A DNA stretch of 64,000 bases from contig NZ_CP030038.1 in NCBI RefSeq assembly GCF_015291725.1, positions 2,841,001 to 2,905,000 on the forward strand, read 5' to 3'. The notes beneath the pieces were generated by a model. That model was not told the origin of the DNA and did not search any database. It saw nothing but the letters and a program-made list of their open reading frames with translations. The first letter of the stretch is position 1, and each line of letters begins with the position of its first letter. Origin of the DNA: Bradyrhizobium sp. CCBAU 51765 (GTDB lineage: Bacteria > Pseudomonadota > Alphaproteobacteria > Rhizobiales > Xanthobacteraceae). Position numbers and translations under genes: made by a program. Shown one piece after another: positions 48,208-56,305 of the stretch.

Positions 48208-49152
48208 ATGAGCGAGACCAAGCCGCTCGCGCTGGTGACGGGGGCGAGCGGCTTCCTCGGCCGCCATATCGTGCCTGCGCTGACGCGGGCAGGGTGGTCG
48301 GTCCGCCGCGCGGTGCGCCGCGCGGATGGGACCGACGGCGAGGTTCCGATCGGATCGATCGGCCCCGAAACCGACTGGCAGGCCGCGCTTGAAGGCGTCG
48401 ACGCCGTCATCCATCTCGCCGCGCGCGTGCACTACAAGAACGATGAACACGCGGTCCAGCTCTACCGCGACGTCAATGTCGACGGCACGCTGCATCTGGC
48501 GCGCTCCGCGGCGACGGCCGGCGTGCGCCAGTTCATCTTCATCAGCACCGTTCTCGTTCACGGCCGCACCAATGAAGGCCGCGCGCCGTTCCGCGAGAGC
48601 GATGTTCCGACGCCGCGTGGCCTCTATGGCACGTCCAAGGCGGAGGCCGAGGCGGGCTTGAGCGCGCTGGCGCGCGACAGCAAAATGAAGATCTCGGTGA
48701 TCAGGCCGCCGCTCATCTATGGCGCGGGCGCCAAGGGCAATTTCCCGCTGCTGGCACGGGCGGTGAGGCTGGGACTGCCGCTGCCGTTCGCGGCAATCCG
48801 CAATCGCCGCAACTTTCTCTCCGTGCAGAATCTGTCGTCGTTCATCCTGCACCGCCTCGGCCATCCCGACCCGGGGAGCAATTTCGAGATTTTCCTGTTG
48901 GCCGACCGGGAGCGGGTCTCGACGCCTGAATTCATCGCATGTCTGGCGCGAGCCTCCGGCAAGAGCAGCCGGCTGTTCCGCATGCCGCCAGAGCTGCTCG
49001 GCGCGGTCCTCCGCATGATGGGCCGTCAGGATATGCATGACGGCCTGATCGGCTCGCTCGAGCTCGACATTTCGAAGGCGATCGCAACCGGCTGGCAGCC
49101 GCAGGTCACCCTCGAGGAGGGCCTGCGCCTGGCGGTCTCGGATCAGCCCTGA
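48208..49152 (+). CDS. NAD-dependent epimerase/dehydratase (WbpV/WreQ-like 4-keto reductase)
   Basis: 314 residues. GASGFLGRHIVPALTRAG at the N-terminus, VIHLAARVHYKNDE, YGTSKAEAE (Tyr-x-x-x-Lys) and RPPLIYGAGAKGNFPLLARA. The last motif and length resemble WbpV/WreQ reductases that finish UDP-N-acetyl-6-deoxyhexosamine. It is 82 bp after the WbpM-like dehydratase and convergent with the WbpL-like transferase, the three-gene set that starts many O-antigens. Confidence 0.8.
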   Translation: MSETKPLALVTGASGFLGRHIVPALTRAGWSVRRAVRRADGTDGEVPIGSIGPETDWQAALEGVDAVIHLAARVHYKNDEHAVQLYRDVNVDGTLHLARSAATAGVRQFIFISTVLVHGRTNEGRAPFRESDVPTPRGLYGTSKAEAEAGLSALARDSKMKISVIRPPLIYGAGAKGNFPLLARAVRLGLPLPFAAIRNRRNFLSVQNLSSFILHRLGHPDPGSNFEIFLLADRERVSTPEFIACLARASGKSSRLFRMPPELLGAVLRMMGRQDMHDGLIGSLELDISKAIATGWQPQVTLEEGLRLAVSDQP

Positions 49153-50159
49153 GGCCGGGAGAAACGGCGCAGCACGAATCCGACCGCGCCCGCGCCGGCG
49201 AGCAGGGAGACGATCGTGATCGTCGTCGAACCGGCGCGAACGGTGGCGATGGCGAGCAATGCCAGCACGAGATTGAGCGCGAATGCCTCGCCGACCGCCC
49301 GCTTCACCGTAAATCCGTTGTCGGTTGCACGCTGATAAAAGTGCGTGCGGTGTGCCGACCAGAACGGTTCGCGCCTGATGATGCGCCGGAACAGCGTGAT
49401 GGTGGAATCCGCAAGATAATAGGCGGGCAACAGCAGCGCTGCGGCCGGCTGCCCCCGGAAGGCAAGCTCCAGCAGGCACCAGCCGAGCAAGAGGCCGATC
49501 GGCAGGCTGCCGACATCGCCCAGGAAGACCCTTGCGACCGGACGGTTGAACGGCGCAAAGCCGAGCATGGCGCCGCACAGCGCGGCGGCGATCAGTGCGG
49601 CCGGCCACGAGAGATCCCCGAGCATTCCCAGCAGCAGCAGTGCCGCGGTGACCGGCACGACTTCCGCCACCGTCATCAGGTCGAGCCCGTCCATGAAGTT
49701 GACGAGGTTCACGAACCAGACGCCGGCAAGGACGATGAGGCCGCGCTCGAGCGCAAGCGGCAGCGCCGTCACGATGCGCGCGGTCTCCGGCGCGGTGAAC
49801 ACCACGGCGCCGACGCAGGCTGCCTGCAGCACCAGCCGCACGATCACCGGCAGCGACTTTATGTCGTCGGCAAACCCGACCAGCGCGATCAGCACCGTCG
49901 CGCCGATCAGTACCGGCGGGATGGCGACGTTCGCCCAGACGGCCCAGAACGAGGCGACGATCAGGGTCGCGGCGATCACCGCGATGCCCGCGCCCTGCGG
50001 GGTCGGGATGCGATGTGAGGACCGCGCGTTCGGTCGCGCCAGTGCGTAGCGCTGGAGCAGGGGACGGCTGGTCCAGGTGACGAGCGCCGAGATCAGCGCG
50101 GCGGTCGCAACGGCAAGCAGCACGGGCGCGCCGGCGAGCGCTTCGGTGGTCGAGCTCAC
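49143..50159 (-). CDS. Undecaprenyl-phosphate N-acetylaminosugar-1-phosphate transferase (WecA/WbpL-like, GT4 family)
   Basis: 338-residue polytopic enzyme of the MraY/WecA superfamily. Signature segments: RIPTPQGAGIAVI, GFADDIKSLPVIVRL (metal-binding Asp pair), NFMDGLDLMTVAEV, NRPVARVFLGDVGSLPIGLL and AHRTHFYQRATD (the HxH-type loop). It starts O-antigen assembly by loading a sugar phosphate on the lipid carrier at the inner membrane. GTG start overlaps the upstream stop by 3 bases. It ends 10 bp inside the convergent reductase gene. Confidence 0.88.
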   Translation of the reverse strand: MSSTTEALAGAPVLLAVATAALISALVTWTSRPLLQRYALARPNARSSHRIPTPQGAGIAVIAATLIVASFWAVWANVAIPPVLIGATVLIALVGFADDIKSLPVIVRLVLQAACVGAVVFTAPETARIVTALPLALERGLIVLAGVWFVNLVNFMDGLDLMTVAEVVPVTAALLLLGMLGDLSWPAALIAAALCGAMLGFAPFNRPVARVFLGDVGSLPIGLLLGWCLLELAFRGQPAAALLLPAYYLADSTITLFRRIIRREPFWSAHRTHFYQRATDNGFTVKRAVGEAFALNLVLALLAIATVRAGSTTITIVSLLAGAGAVGFVLRRFSRPQG

Positions 50160-51115
50160 TCCGGCACTCCGATCGGGGCCGAGCCTTGCGCGGCCTTCTC
50201 CGCGCTGAGGATCCAGACCAGGCCGCCGACTGCGCCGACGATGAAGTACACGGCGCCGAACAGCAGCGAGACGTTGACGCCCTCGTTGGCGGCAAGTCCC
50301 GCGAAGCCGAACGCAAGGCTCATCGTGGCTTCGCGCACGCCCCAGCCGGCGATCGAGATCGGCATCATCGTGATCAGCATCACCGGCGGCACCAGCAGAA
50401 AGACGTCGCTGAAGCGAACCGGGGCCGCAATCGACCGCACGACGCACCAGGCGATGACGACGGCCAGCACGTGAACGAGGACCGACAGGATCGCGACGAT
50501 CGGCCCGCGGGTGCGGCTGAAGATCACGCGATTGGCGATCACCGCGCAGGCGTGAATGTGATGCGTGCCCCACCAGGTCTTCAGCCAGGGCCATTTCAGC
50601 GCGCCGAAGATCAGGAAGCCGAGGCCGCCGGCGAGCGCCACGAGGTCGATGAGCAGCAGCGCCGAGCGCCCGTGCGGATCGGTGATGAGCGTGTAGCTCC
50701 AGGGCAGGCTGGCGACGATGAGAACCGCGAGCGCGATCAGGCCGATCGCACGGTCGACGAAGATCGAGTAGGTCGCCGCACGCCAGCCGGCGCCGGCGCG
50801 CGCGACCAGCCACAGCCGGACCGCATCGCCGCCGATCGCCGACGGCAGGGTCTGGTTGAAGAACGAGCCGATCACGTTGTAGCGCATGGCGCGGCTGAGC
50901 TCGAGCGGTGCGCCGCAGACGGCGCTGATCTGGCGCCAGCGCAGCACGCCGACGAAGATCTGCAGGAACGCAACCGCGATCGCGACGCCGATCCAGAACA
51001 GGCTGGTGACGGTGAAGCGCGAAAACAATTCGGACAGGTCCACCTTGCGCAGCGCCAGATAGAGCAGCGCCGCGGAAATCATGATCTTGGCCGTCGACAA
51101 CAGGATTCGGCGCAT
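50156..51115 (-). CDS. Lysylphosphatidylglycerol synthase transmembrane-domain family (flippase-like) protein
   Basis: About 320 residues, seven or eight helices, matching the LPG_synthase_TM/UPF0104 family: LRWRQISAVCGAPLELSRAM, SFFNQTLPSAIGGDAVRLWL, SIFVDRAIGLIALAVL and GWGVREATMSLAFGF. No catalytic synthetase domain is attached, so it is not a lysyl-PG synthase itself; such proteins often accompany polysaccharide genes. MRRILLS at 51115 is the preferred start; the frame opens at 51154. Overlaps the WecA-like gene by 4 bp. Confidence 0.82.
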   Translation of the reverse strand: MRRILLSTAKIMISAALLYLALRKVDLSELFSRFTVTSLFWIGVAIAVAFLQIFVGVLRWRQISAVCGAPLELSRAMRYNVIGSFFNQTLPSAIGGDAVRLWLVARAGAGWRAATYSIFVDRAIGLIALAVLIVASLPWSYTLITDPHGRSALLLIDLVALAGGLGFLIFGALKWPWLKTWWGTHHIHACAVIANRVIFSRTRGPIVAILSVLVHVLAVVIAWCVVRSIAAPVRFSDVFLLVPPVMLITMMPISIAGWGVREATMSLAFGFAGLAANEGVNVSLLFGAVYFIVGAVGGLVWILSAEKAAQGSAPIGVPE

Positions 51116-51311
51116 CTCGCCCGCATGGACAGGGTTTGCGAAGATTTGAGGCAACCCGACGCGAGGCGCCGAATTCGGCCGCTTTGGTATGGTCTTGGCG
51201 CCGATCTTGCAATAGCCGTCGTTGGGGTGTTGTGAGGGCGCGGCGAGCCTATTGCGACCCGATCGAGCTGGCGGCTAAACAGGACCGGGCGAGGGATCCC
51301 CAGGGAACAGG

Positions 51312-52301
51312 ATGACGGATCAGGCGATTTTGGTCACGGGTGCCGCCGGATTCATCGGCTTTCACGTCGCCCGGCAGCTCCTGGGCGAAGGCCGTCCCGT
51401 CGTCGGGCTCGACAATCTCAACAGCTATTACGATCCGGCGCTGAAGAAGGCGCGCCTGGCGCTGCTCAGGGGAGACTCCCGCTTCTCCTTCGTCGAGGCC
51501 GACCTCGCCGACCGCGAGGCGATGGCGGCGCTGTTTGCCGAACATCGTTTTGCCAAAGTCGTGCATCTGGCGGCGCAGGCCGGCGTGCGCTACTCGATCG
51601 AGCAGCCGCACGCCTATGCCGATTCCAATCTCCACGGCTTTCTCAACGTGCTGGAGGGCTGCCGCAACAACGGCTGTCGTCATCTCGTCTACGCCTCGTC
51701 ATCCTCCGTTTACGGCGCCAACACAAAACTGCCATTTGCGGTTGCGGACCGCACCGATCGTCCCGTGAGCTTCTATGCCGCGACCAAGAAGGCGAACGAG
51801 GTGATGGCGCAGTCCTACAGCCATCTCTACCGCCTGCCGGTCACGGGGCTGCGCTTCTTTACCATTTACGGCCCGTGGGGCCGGCCCGACATGGCCATGT
51901 TTCTGTTCGCGAACGCCATCGTGGCGGGCAAGCCGATCCGGCTGTTCAACCATGGCGAGATGCGCCGCGACTTCACCTATATCGATGATGTGACCCGCGT
52001 CGTATCGAAGCTGATCGATCTTGTGCCCACGGACGATCCGGCTGCCGCAAATGCGCCGTTTAAGCTCTACAATGTCGGCAACCACCATCCGGAGGAGCTG
52101 ATGCACGTCGTCGGTCTTCTGGAGCGGGAGCTGGGCCGGACGGCGATCAAAGAATTGCTGCCGATGCAGCCGGGAGATGTGCGGGAAACGTTCGCGGATG
52201 TCGAGGATCTGATGCGCGACACCGGCTTTGCACCGTCAACGCCGATCGAGCATGGGGTTCATAATTTCGTCACCTGGTATCGGGACTACTTCAAGGTTTG
52301 A
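51312..52301 (+). CDS. UDP-glucuronate 4-epimerase (LpsL-like)
   Basis: 329 residues. GAAGFIGFHVARQLL, then GLDNLNSYYDPALKKARL, ASSSSVYGANTKLPF, YAATKKANEVMAQSYSH (Tyr-x-x-x-Lys) and TGLRFFTIYGPWGRPDMA are diagnostic of the UDP-GlcA 4-epimerase branch. It makes UDP-galacturonate, a common component of rhizobial LPS core and lipid A. Followed by manC with 7 bp between. Confidence 0.9.
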   Translation: MTDQAILVTGAAGFIGFHVARQLLGEGRPVVGLDNLNSYYDPALKKARLALLRGDSRFSFVEADLADREAMAALFAEHRFAKVVHLAAQAGVRYSIEQPHAYADSNLHGFLNVLEGCRNNGCRHLVYASSSSVYGANTKLPFAVADRTDRPVSFYAATKKANEVMAQSYSHLYRLPVTGLRFFTIYGPWGRPDMAMFLFANAIVAGKPIRLFNHGEMRRDFTYIDDVTRVVSKLIDLVPTDDPAAANAPFKLYNVGNHHPEELMHVVGLLERELGRTAIKELLPMQPGDVRETFADVEDLMRDTGFAPSTPIEHGVHNFVTWYRDYFKV

Positions 52302-52308
52302 GATCACG

Positions 52309-53721
52309 ATGGACAAACGCATAATCCCCCTGATCATGTGCGGCGGTGCCGGCACGCGGCTGTGGCCCGCTTCGCGCGAGGTTCGCCCCAAGCAGTTCCT
52401 GCCGCTGTTCGGCACGCGCTCGACATTCCAGGACACGCTGCTGCGCGTGTCCGATCCCTCGCTGTTCGATCGTCCGATCGTCATCACCAATGCGTCCTAT
52501 CGCTTCATGGTGCTGGAGCAGCTCGCCGAAATCGGCATCGAGGCGGACGTGATCCTCGAGCCGATGCGGCGCGATTCCGGGCCCGCGATCGCGGCGGGCG
52601 CGGTGTTCGCGCAGAACCGCGACAGTGAAGCGATCGTGCTCGCGCTCGCCGCCGACCACGTGGTGCAGGACAATGCCGCCTTCGTCGCCGCCTGCCGCGA
52701 GGGCCTCACCGCCGCGCGCGCCGGGCGCATCGTCACCTTCGGCGTCAAGCCGGAGCGGCCGGCGACCGAATACGGCTACATCAATCCGGGTGAGGTGATT
52801 TCCGGCGAGGTGCATGCGGTTGCGCGCTTCGTCGAGAAGCCGGACGCGGTGAAGGCGTCCGACTACGTCAATTCGGGCTATCTCTGGAACAGCGGCAACT
52901 TCATGTTCCCGGCCGCCGTGCTGCTCGACGAATACCGCAAGGTCGATGCGGCGAGCGTCGAGGCCGTCGCCAGCGCCGTCAACAATGCCGGCCGCGATCT
53001 CGGCTTCGTCACGCTGGAGCCGGAGGCGTTCGGCGCGGCGAAGGCGATCTCGATCGACTATGCGGTGATGGAGAAGACCGCGCGCGCGGCCGTGGTGCCG
53101 GTGTCGTGCGGCTGGTCCGACGTCGGCTCCTGGCTCGCTGTGTGGGAGCTGTCGGAGAAGGACGCGCAGGGCAATGCGGCCCACGGCACCGCCGTGTTCG
53201 AGGACTCCCGCAACTGCAACGTCACCACCGATGCCGCGCTGGTCGCGCTCGAAGGCGTCGACGATCTCGTCGTGGTCGCCACCGCGGACGCGATCCTGGT
53301 CTCGCGCCAGAAGGATGCCAACGGCCTGAAGCGCCTGGTGACCAAGCTGAAGGCGGTCGCGCCGAAGGTCACCGAGGAGCATCTCAAGGTGCACCGGCCC
53401 TGGGGCAGCTATCAGTCCGTCGACAATGGCGAGCGTCACCAGGTCAAGCGTATCGTGGTGAAGCCGGGCGGGCGACTGTCGCTGCAGAAGCACCATCATC
53501 GCGCCGAGCACTGGATCGTGGTGCGGGGCACGGCCCAGGTCACCGTCAACGAGGCCGTGAAGACGGTGCACGAGAACGAGTCGATCTACATCCCGATGGG
53601 CGCCGTCCACCGGATGGAGAACCCCGGCAAGATCCAGCTGGAGCTGATCGAGGTCCAGACCGGCTCTTATCTGGGGGAAGACGACATCATCCGGATTGAA
53701 GACGACTATCAAAGGTCGTAA
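52309..53721 (+). CDS. manC: Mannose-1-phosphate guanylyltransferase / mannose-6-phosphate isomerase
   Basis: 470 residues. The N-terminal nucleotidyltransferase has the pyrophosphorylase signature GGAGTRLWPASREVRPKQFL and FVEKPDAVKA. The C-terminal cupin (from about 360) starts VHRPWGSYQSVDNGERHQVK and has LQKHHHRAEHWIVVRG, the metal site of type II phosphomannose isomerases. It makes GDP-mannose (and interconverts Man-6-P/Fru-6-P), matching the LpcC-like mannosyltransferase. Confidence 0.95.
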   Translation: MDKRIIPLIMCGGAGTRLWPASREVRPKQFLPLFGTRSTFQDTLLRVSDPSLFDRPIVITNASYRFMVLEQLAEIGIEADVILEPMRRDSGPAIAAGAVFAQNRDSEAIVLALAADHVVQDNAAFVAACREGLTAARAGRIVTFGVKPERPATEYGYINPGEVISGEVHAVARFVEKPDAVKASDYVNSGYLWNSGNFMFPAAVLLDEYRKVDAASVEAVASAVNNAGRDLGFVTLEPEAFGAAKAISIDYAVMEKTARAAVVPVSCGWSDVGSWLAVWELSEKDAQGNAAHGTAVFEDSRNCNVTTDAALVALEGVDDLVVVATADAILVSRQKDANGLKRLVTKLKAVAPKVTEEHLKVHRPWGSYQSVDNGERHQVKRIVVKPGGRLSLQKHHHRAEHWIVVRGTAQVTVNEAVKTVHENESIYIPMGAVHRMENPGKIQLELIEVQTGSYLGEDDIIRIEDDYQRS

Positions 53722-53905
53722 CCAGCAAGCTCCGAATCATGTGACCCGGGCCGGAAAGACGGTATGTTTTGCGGCTTAAGGCCCGGGGAACGTGTAACTT
53801 TTTGAATCAAATCGTGTCCGGGGTCCCAAGTCCGCATTCGCCACAAATGTGGCGGCCGTGCTAGGAGAGGCGCCGGGGATTTGGGTTGAATCGGGGTTTG
53901 CTCAG

Positions 53906-54910
53906 ATGAGTTCCAAAGGATCTGCACCGGCGAAGGCCGGCTTGCGCGTCGGCGTCATTGGCGCCGGCGTGATGGGCAGCAACCACGCGCGCGTGCTTGC
54001 GGGTCTACCCGGCGTCAGCCTCGTCGGCGTCGTCGATCCCTCGGCGGCACATCGCGCGCGGGCAACGGAGCTTGCCGGTTGCGAAAGCTTCGAGACGCTC
54101 GACCAGCTCCTCGCCGAAGGCGTCGACGCCGTGACCATCGCCGCGCCCACCCATCTGCATCACGAGGTCGCGCTCGCCTGCATCGCCAAGAACATCCACG
54201 TGCTGGTCGAGAAGCCGATCGCCTCCACCGTGCAAGAGGGCCGCGAGATCGTCGCCGCGGCGCAGAAGGCCGGCGTGACGCTGATGGTCGGCCATGTCGA
54301 GCGCTTCAATCCGGCGGTCGCCGCGGTCAAGCAGGCCATCGCGGGCGAGGACATTCTCTCCATCGCCATCACGCGCGTCGGCCCGTTTCCGCCGCGCATG
54401 TCCAATGTCGGCGTCGTCATCGACCTTGCGGTGCACGACATCGATCTGATCCGCTGGTTCACCGAATCCGACATCGTCGAAGTGCAGCCGCAATTGTCGA
54501 GCGCCGTCGCCGAGCGCGAGGACATCGCGCTCCTGCAGTTCCGCACCGCCAACGGCGTGCTCGCCCACATCAACACCAACTGGCTGACGCCGTTCAAGGC
54601 GCGCAGCGTCACGGTCGCCACGCGCGGCAAATATGTCATGGGCGATCTGCTCACGCGCCAGGTCACCGAGTGCTTCGGCTTCAAGCCCGACGGCAGCTAC
54701 TCGATGCGGCATCTGCCGGTCGGCCACGATGAGCCGCTGCGCGCCGAGCTGATCGCGTTCCTCAAGGCGGTACGCCACGGCGATACGCCGGCCGTAACGG
54801 GCGATGAAGGCGTCGCCAGCCTCGAGATCGCCACGCAATGTCTCGAAACGCCGTCGCGGCCTGCGGCGACGGCGCCTGTCCGCAAGGCTCCGCGCCGCGT
54901 CGCCGGCTGA
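53906..54910 (+). CDS. Gfo/Idh/MocA family oxidoreductase (UDP-sugar 3-dehydrogenase, WlbA-like)
   Basis: 334 residues. Rossmann motif GVIGAGVMGSNHARVL near 13-28, HVLVEKPIASTVQE with the family EKP motif, GHVERFNPAV and VHDIDLIRWF, the last three characteristic of the WlbA/WbpB group that oxidises C3 of UDP-N-acetyl sugars. ATG at 53906. The next gene is a matching aminotransferase, so the pair would convert a 3-keto sugar to a 3-amino sugar. Confidence 0.85.
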   Translation: MSSKGSAPAKAGLRVGVIGAGVMGSNHARVLAGLPGVSLVGVVDPSAAHRARATELAGCESFETLDQLLAEGVDAVTIAAPTHLHHEVALACIAKNIHVLVEKPIASTVQEGREIVAAAQKAGVTLMVGHVERFNPAVAAVKQAIAGEDILSIAITRVGPFPPRMSNVGVVIDLAVHDIDLIRWFTESDIVEVQPQLSSAVAEREDIALLQFRTANGVLAHINTNWLTPFKARSVTVATRGKYVMGDLLTRQVTECFGFKPDGSYSMRHLPVGHDEPLRAELIAFLKAVRHGDTPAVTGDEGVASLEIATQCLETPSRPAATAPVRKAPRRVAG

Positions 54911-54961
54911 TCCCTTTCCATGTCGACCGCTCAAACGTCACAAGGCGCCAAGAACCAGACT

Positions 54962-56113
54962 ATGAACCAGCATCTGCGTTCCGATCCCATTCCCTTCATC
55001 GACGTCGGCGCGCAGCGGCGCCGGCTCGGGGCCTCGCTCGATGCAGCCGTCAAGCGCGTGCTCGACCACTGCCAGTTCGTGAACGGACCCGAGGTCTTCG
55101 AGCTCGAGAAGCAGCTCGCGGCCTATTGCGGCGCCAAGCACGTGATCGGCTGCGCCAGCGGCACCGACGCGATCCTGATGGTGATGATGGCGAAGAATGT
55201 TGGGCCCGGCGATGCCGTGCTGTGTCCATCCTTCACCTTCATCGCGACCGCCTCGCCGGTGGCGCGGACCGGCGCGACGCCTGTCTATGTCGACGTGGAC
55301 GAGGCGACCTTCAACATGAGCCCGGAGTCGCTGAAGCGCGGCATCGCGACCGCTCGCAAGGCCGGCCTCAAGCCCGTCGCGGTGATTCCGGTCGACCTGT
55401 TCGGCCAGCCGGCCGATCATGATTCCATCGCCGAGATCGCCAAGGCCGAGGGCCTGTTCGTGCTCGACGACGCCGCGCAGGCGTTTGGCGCGAGCTACAA
55501 GGGCCGCAAGCTCGGTACGCTCGCGCATGCCACGGCGACCAGCTTCTTCCCGGCAAAACCGCTCGGCTGCTTTGGCGACGGCGGCGCGATCTTCACCGAT
55601 GACGACGAGCTCGCGGCCACGCTGCGCAGCATCCGCGTGCACGGGCAGGGCGTGGACAAATACGACAACGTCCGCCTCGGCCTGACCGGCCGGATCGACA
55701 CCATGCAGGCTGCGGTCCTGATCGAGAAGCTGAAGATCTTTGACGACGAGATCGCCGCCCGCAACAAGGTCGCGGAGCGCTATGAGCGCGGTCTGTCCAA
55801 TGTGGTCAGCGTGCCGCGCGTCAGCTCCGGCAATACCTCGGTCTGGGCGCAGTACACCATCCGTCTGCCCGAGGGGACCGACCGCGACGGCTTTGCCGCC
55901 GCGCTGAAAGCCCAAGGCGTGCCGACCGCGATCTATTACGGCAAGTCGATGCATCAGCAGACCGCCTACAAGCAATATCCGGTCGCGGAAGGCGGGCTGC
56001 CGGGTTGTGAGAGCCTGTCGCGGGACGTGATCAGCCTGCCGATGCATGCCTATGTGACCGAAGCCGACCAGGAGCGAATCATCGCCGCCGTCCGCGGCGC
56101 GCTCGCGGGGTGA
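54962..56113 (+). CDS. DegT/DnrJ/EryC1/StrS family PLP aminotransferase (3-keto-sugar aminotransferase)
   Basis: About 383 residues. FIDVGAQRRRLGASLDAAV opens it, PLP contacts ASGTDAILMVM and VLDDAAQAFGASYKGRKLG follow, and the Schiff-base lysine is in TSFFPAKPLGCFGDGG. HGQGVDKYDNVRLGLTGRID is typical of WlbE/WbpE-like members acting on UDP-3-keto sugars. The ATG at 54920 is also in frame; 54962 matches the usual start. It follows the Gfo/Idh gene closely; no acetyltransferase follows. Confidence 0.86.
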   Translation: MNQHLRSDPIPFIDVGAQRRRLGASLDAAVKRVLDHCQFVNGPEVFELEKQLAAYCGAKHVIGCASGTDAILMVMMAKNVGPGDAVLCPSFTFIATASPVARTGATPVYVDVDEATFNMSPESLKRGIATARKAGLKPVAVIPVDLFGQPADHDSIAEIAKAEGLFVLDDAAQAFGASYKGRKLGTLAHATATSFFPAKPLGCFGDGGAIFTDDDELAATLRSIRVHGQGVDKYDNVRLGLTGRIDTMQAAVLIEKLKIFDDEIAARNKVAERYERGLSNVVSVPRVSSGNTSVWAQYTIRLPEGTDRDGFAAALKAQGVPTAIYYGKSMHQQTAYKQYPVAEGGLPGCESLSRDVISLPMHAYVTEADQERIIAAVRGALAG

Positions 56114-56124
56114 TCTTGCTTTCT

Positions 56125-56248
56125 TCCCCTCTCCCGCTTGCGGGAGAGGGTGGCGCGAAGCGCCGGGTGAGGGTTCTCTCCTCTGGGGGAGTCATCGTTG
56201 TTGAGACAACCCTCTCCCCAGCCCTTCCCCGCAAGCGGGGTAGGGAGC
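56125..56248. repeat. Palindromic intergenic repeat, family 2
   Basis: Hairpin CCCTCTCCCGC-tt-GCGGGAGAGGG near 56128-56150, a second hairpin CCCTTCCCCGC/GCGGGGTAGGG near 56222-56244, and between them the 41-bp core at 56164-56204, which is 39/41 identical to 18630-18670. It lies between the aminotransferase gene and murJ and would form two strong stems in RNA. Confidence 0.8.
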
Positions 56249-56305
56249 GTACCTGCGCCGTGGTTTGCACCTAGACCTATTCCTGACATGCTCTAGAACA
56301 GACGC

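Noticed and set aside
45951..48410. Long minus-strand open frame opposite the O-antigen ligase and WbpM-like genes
   Set aside because: Antisense artefact; both plus-strand proteins have clear family motifs and the complement has none.
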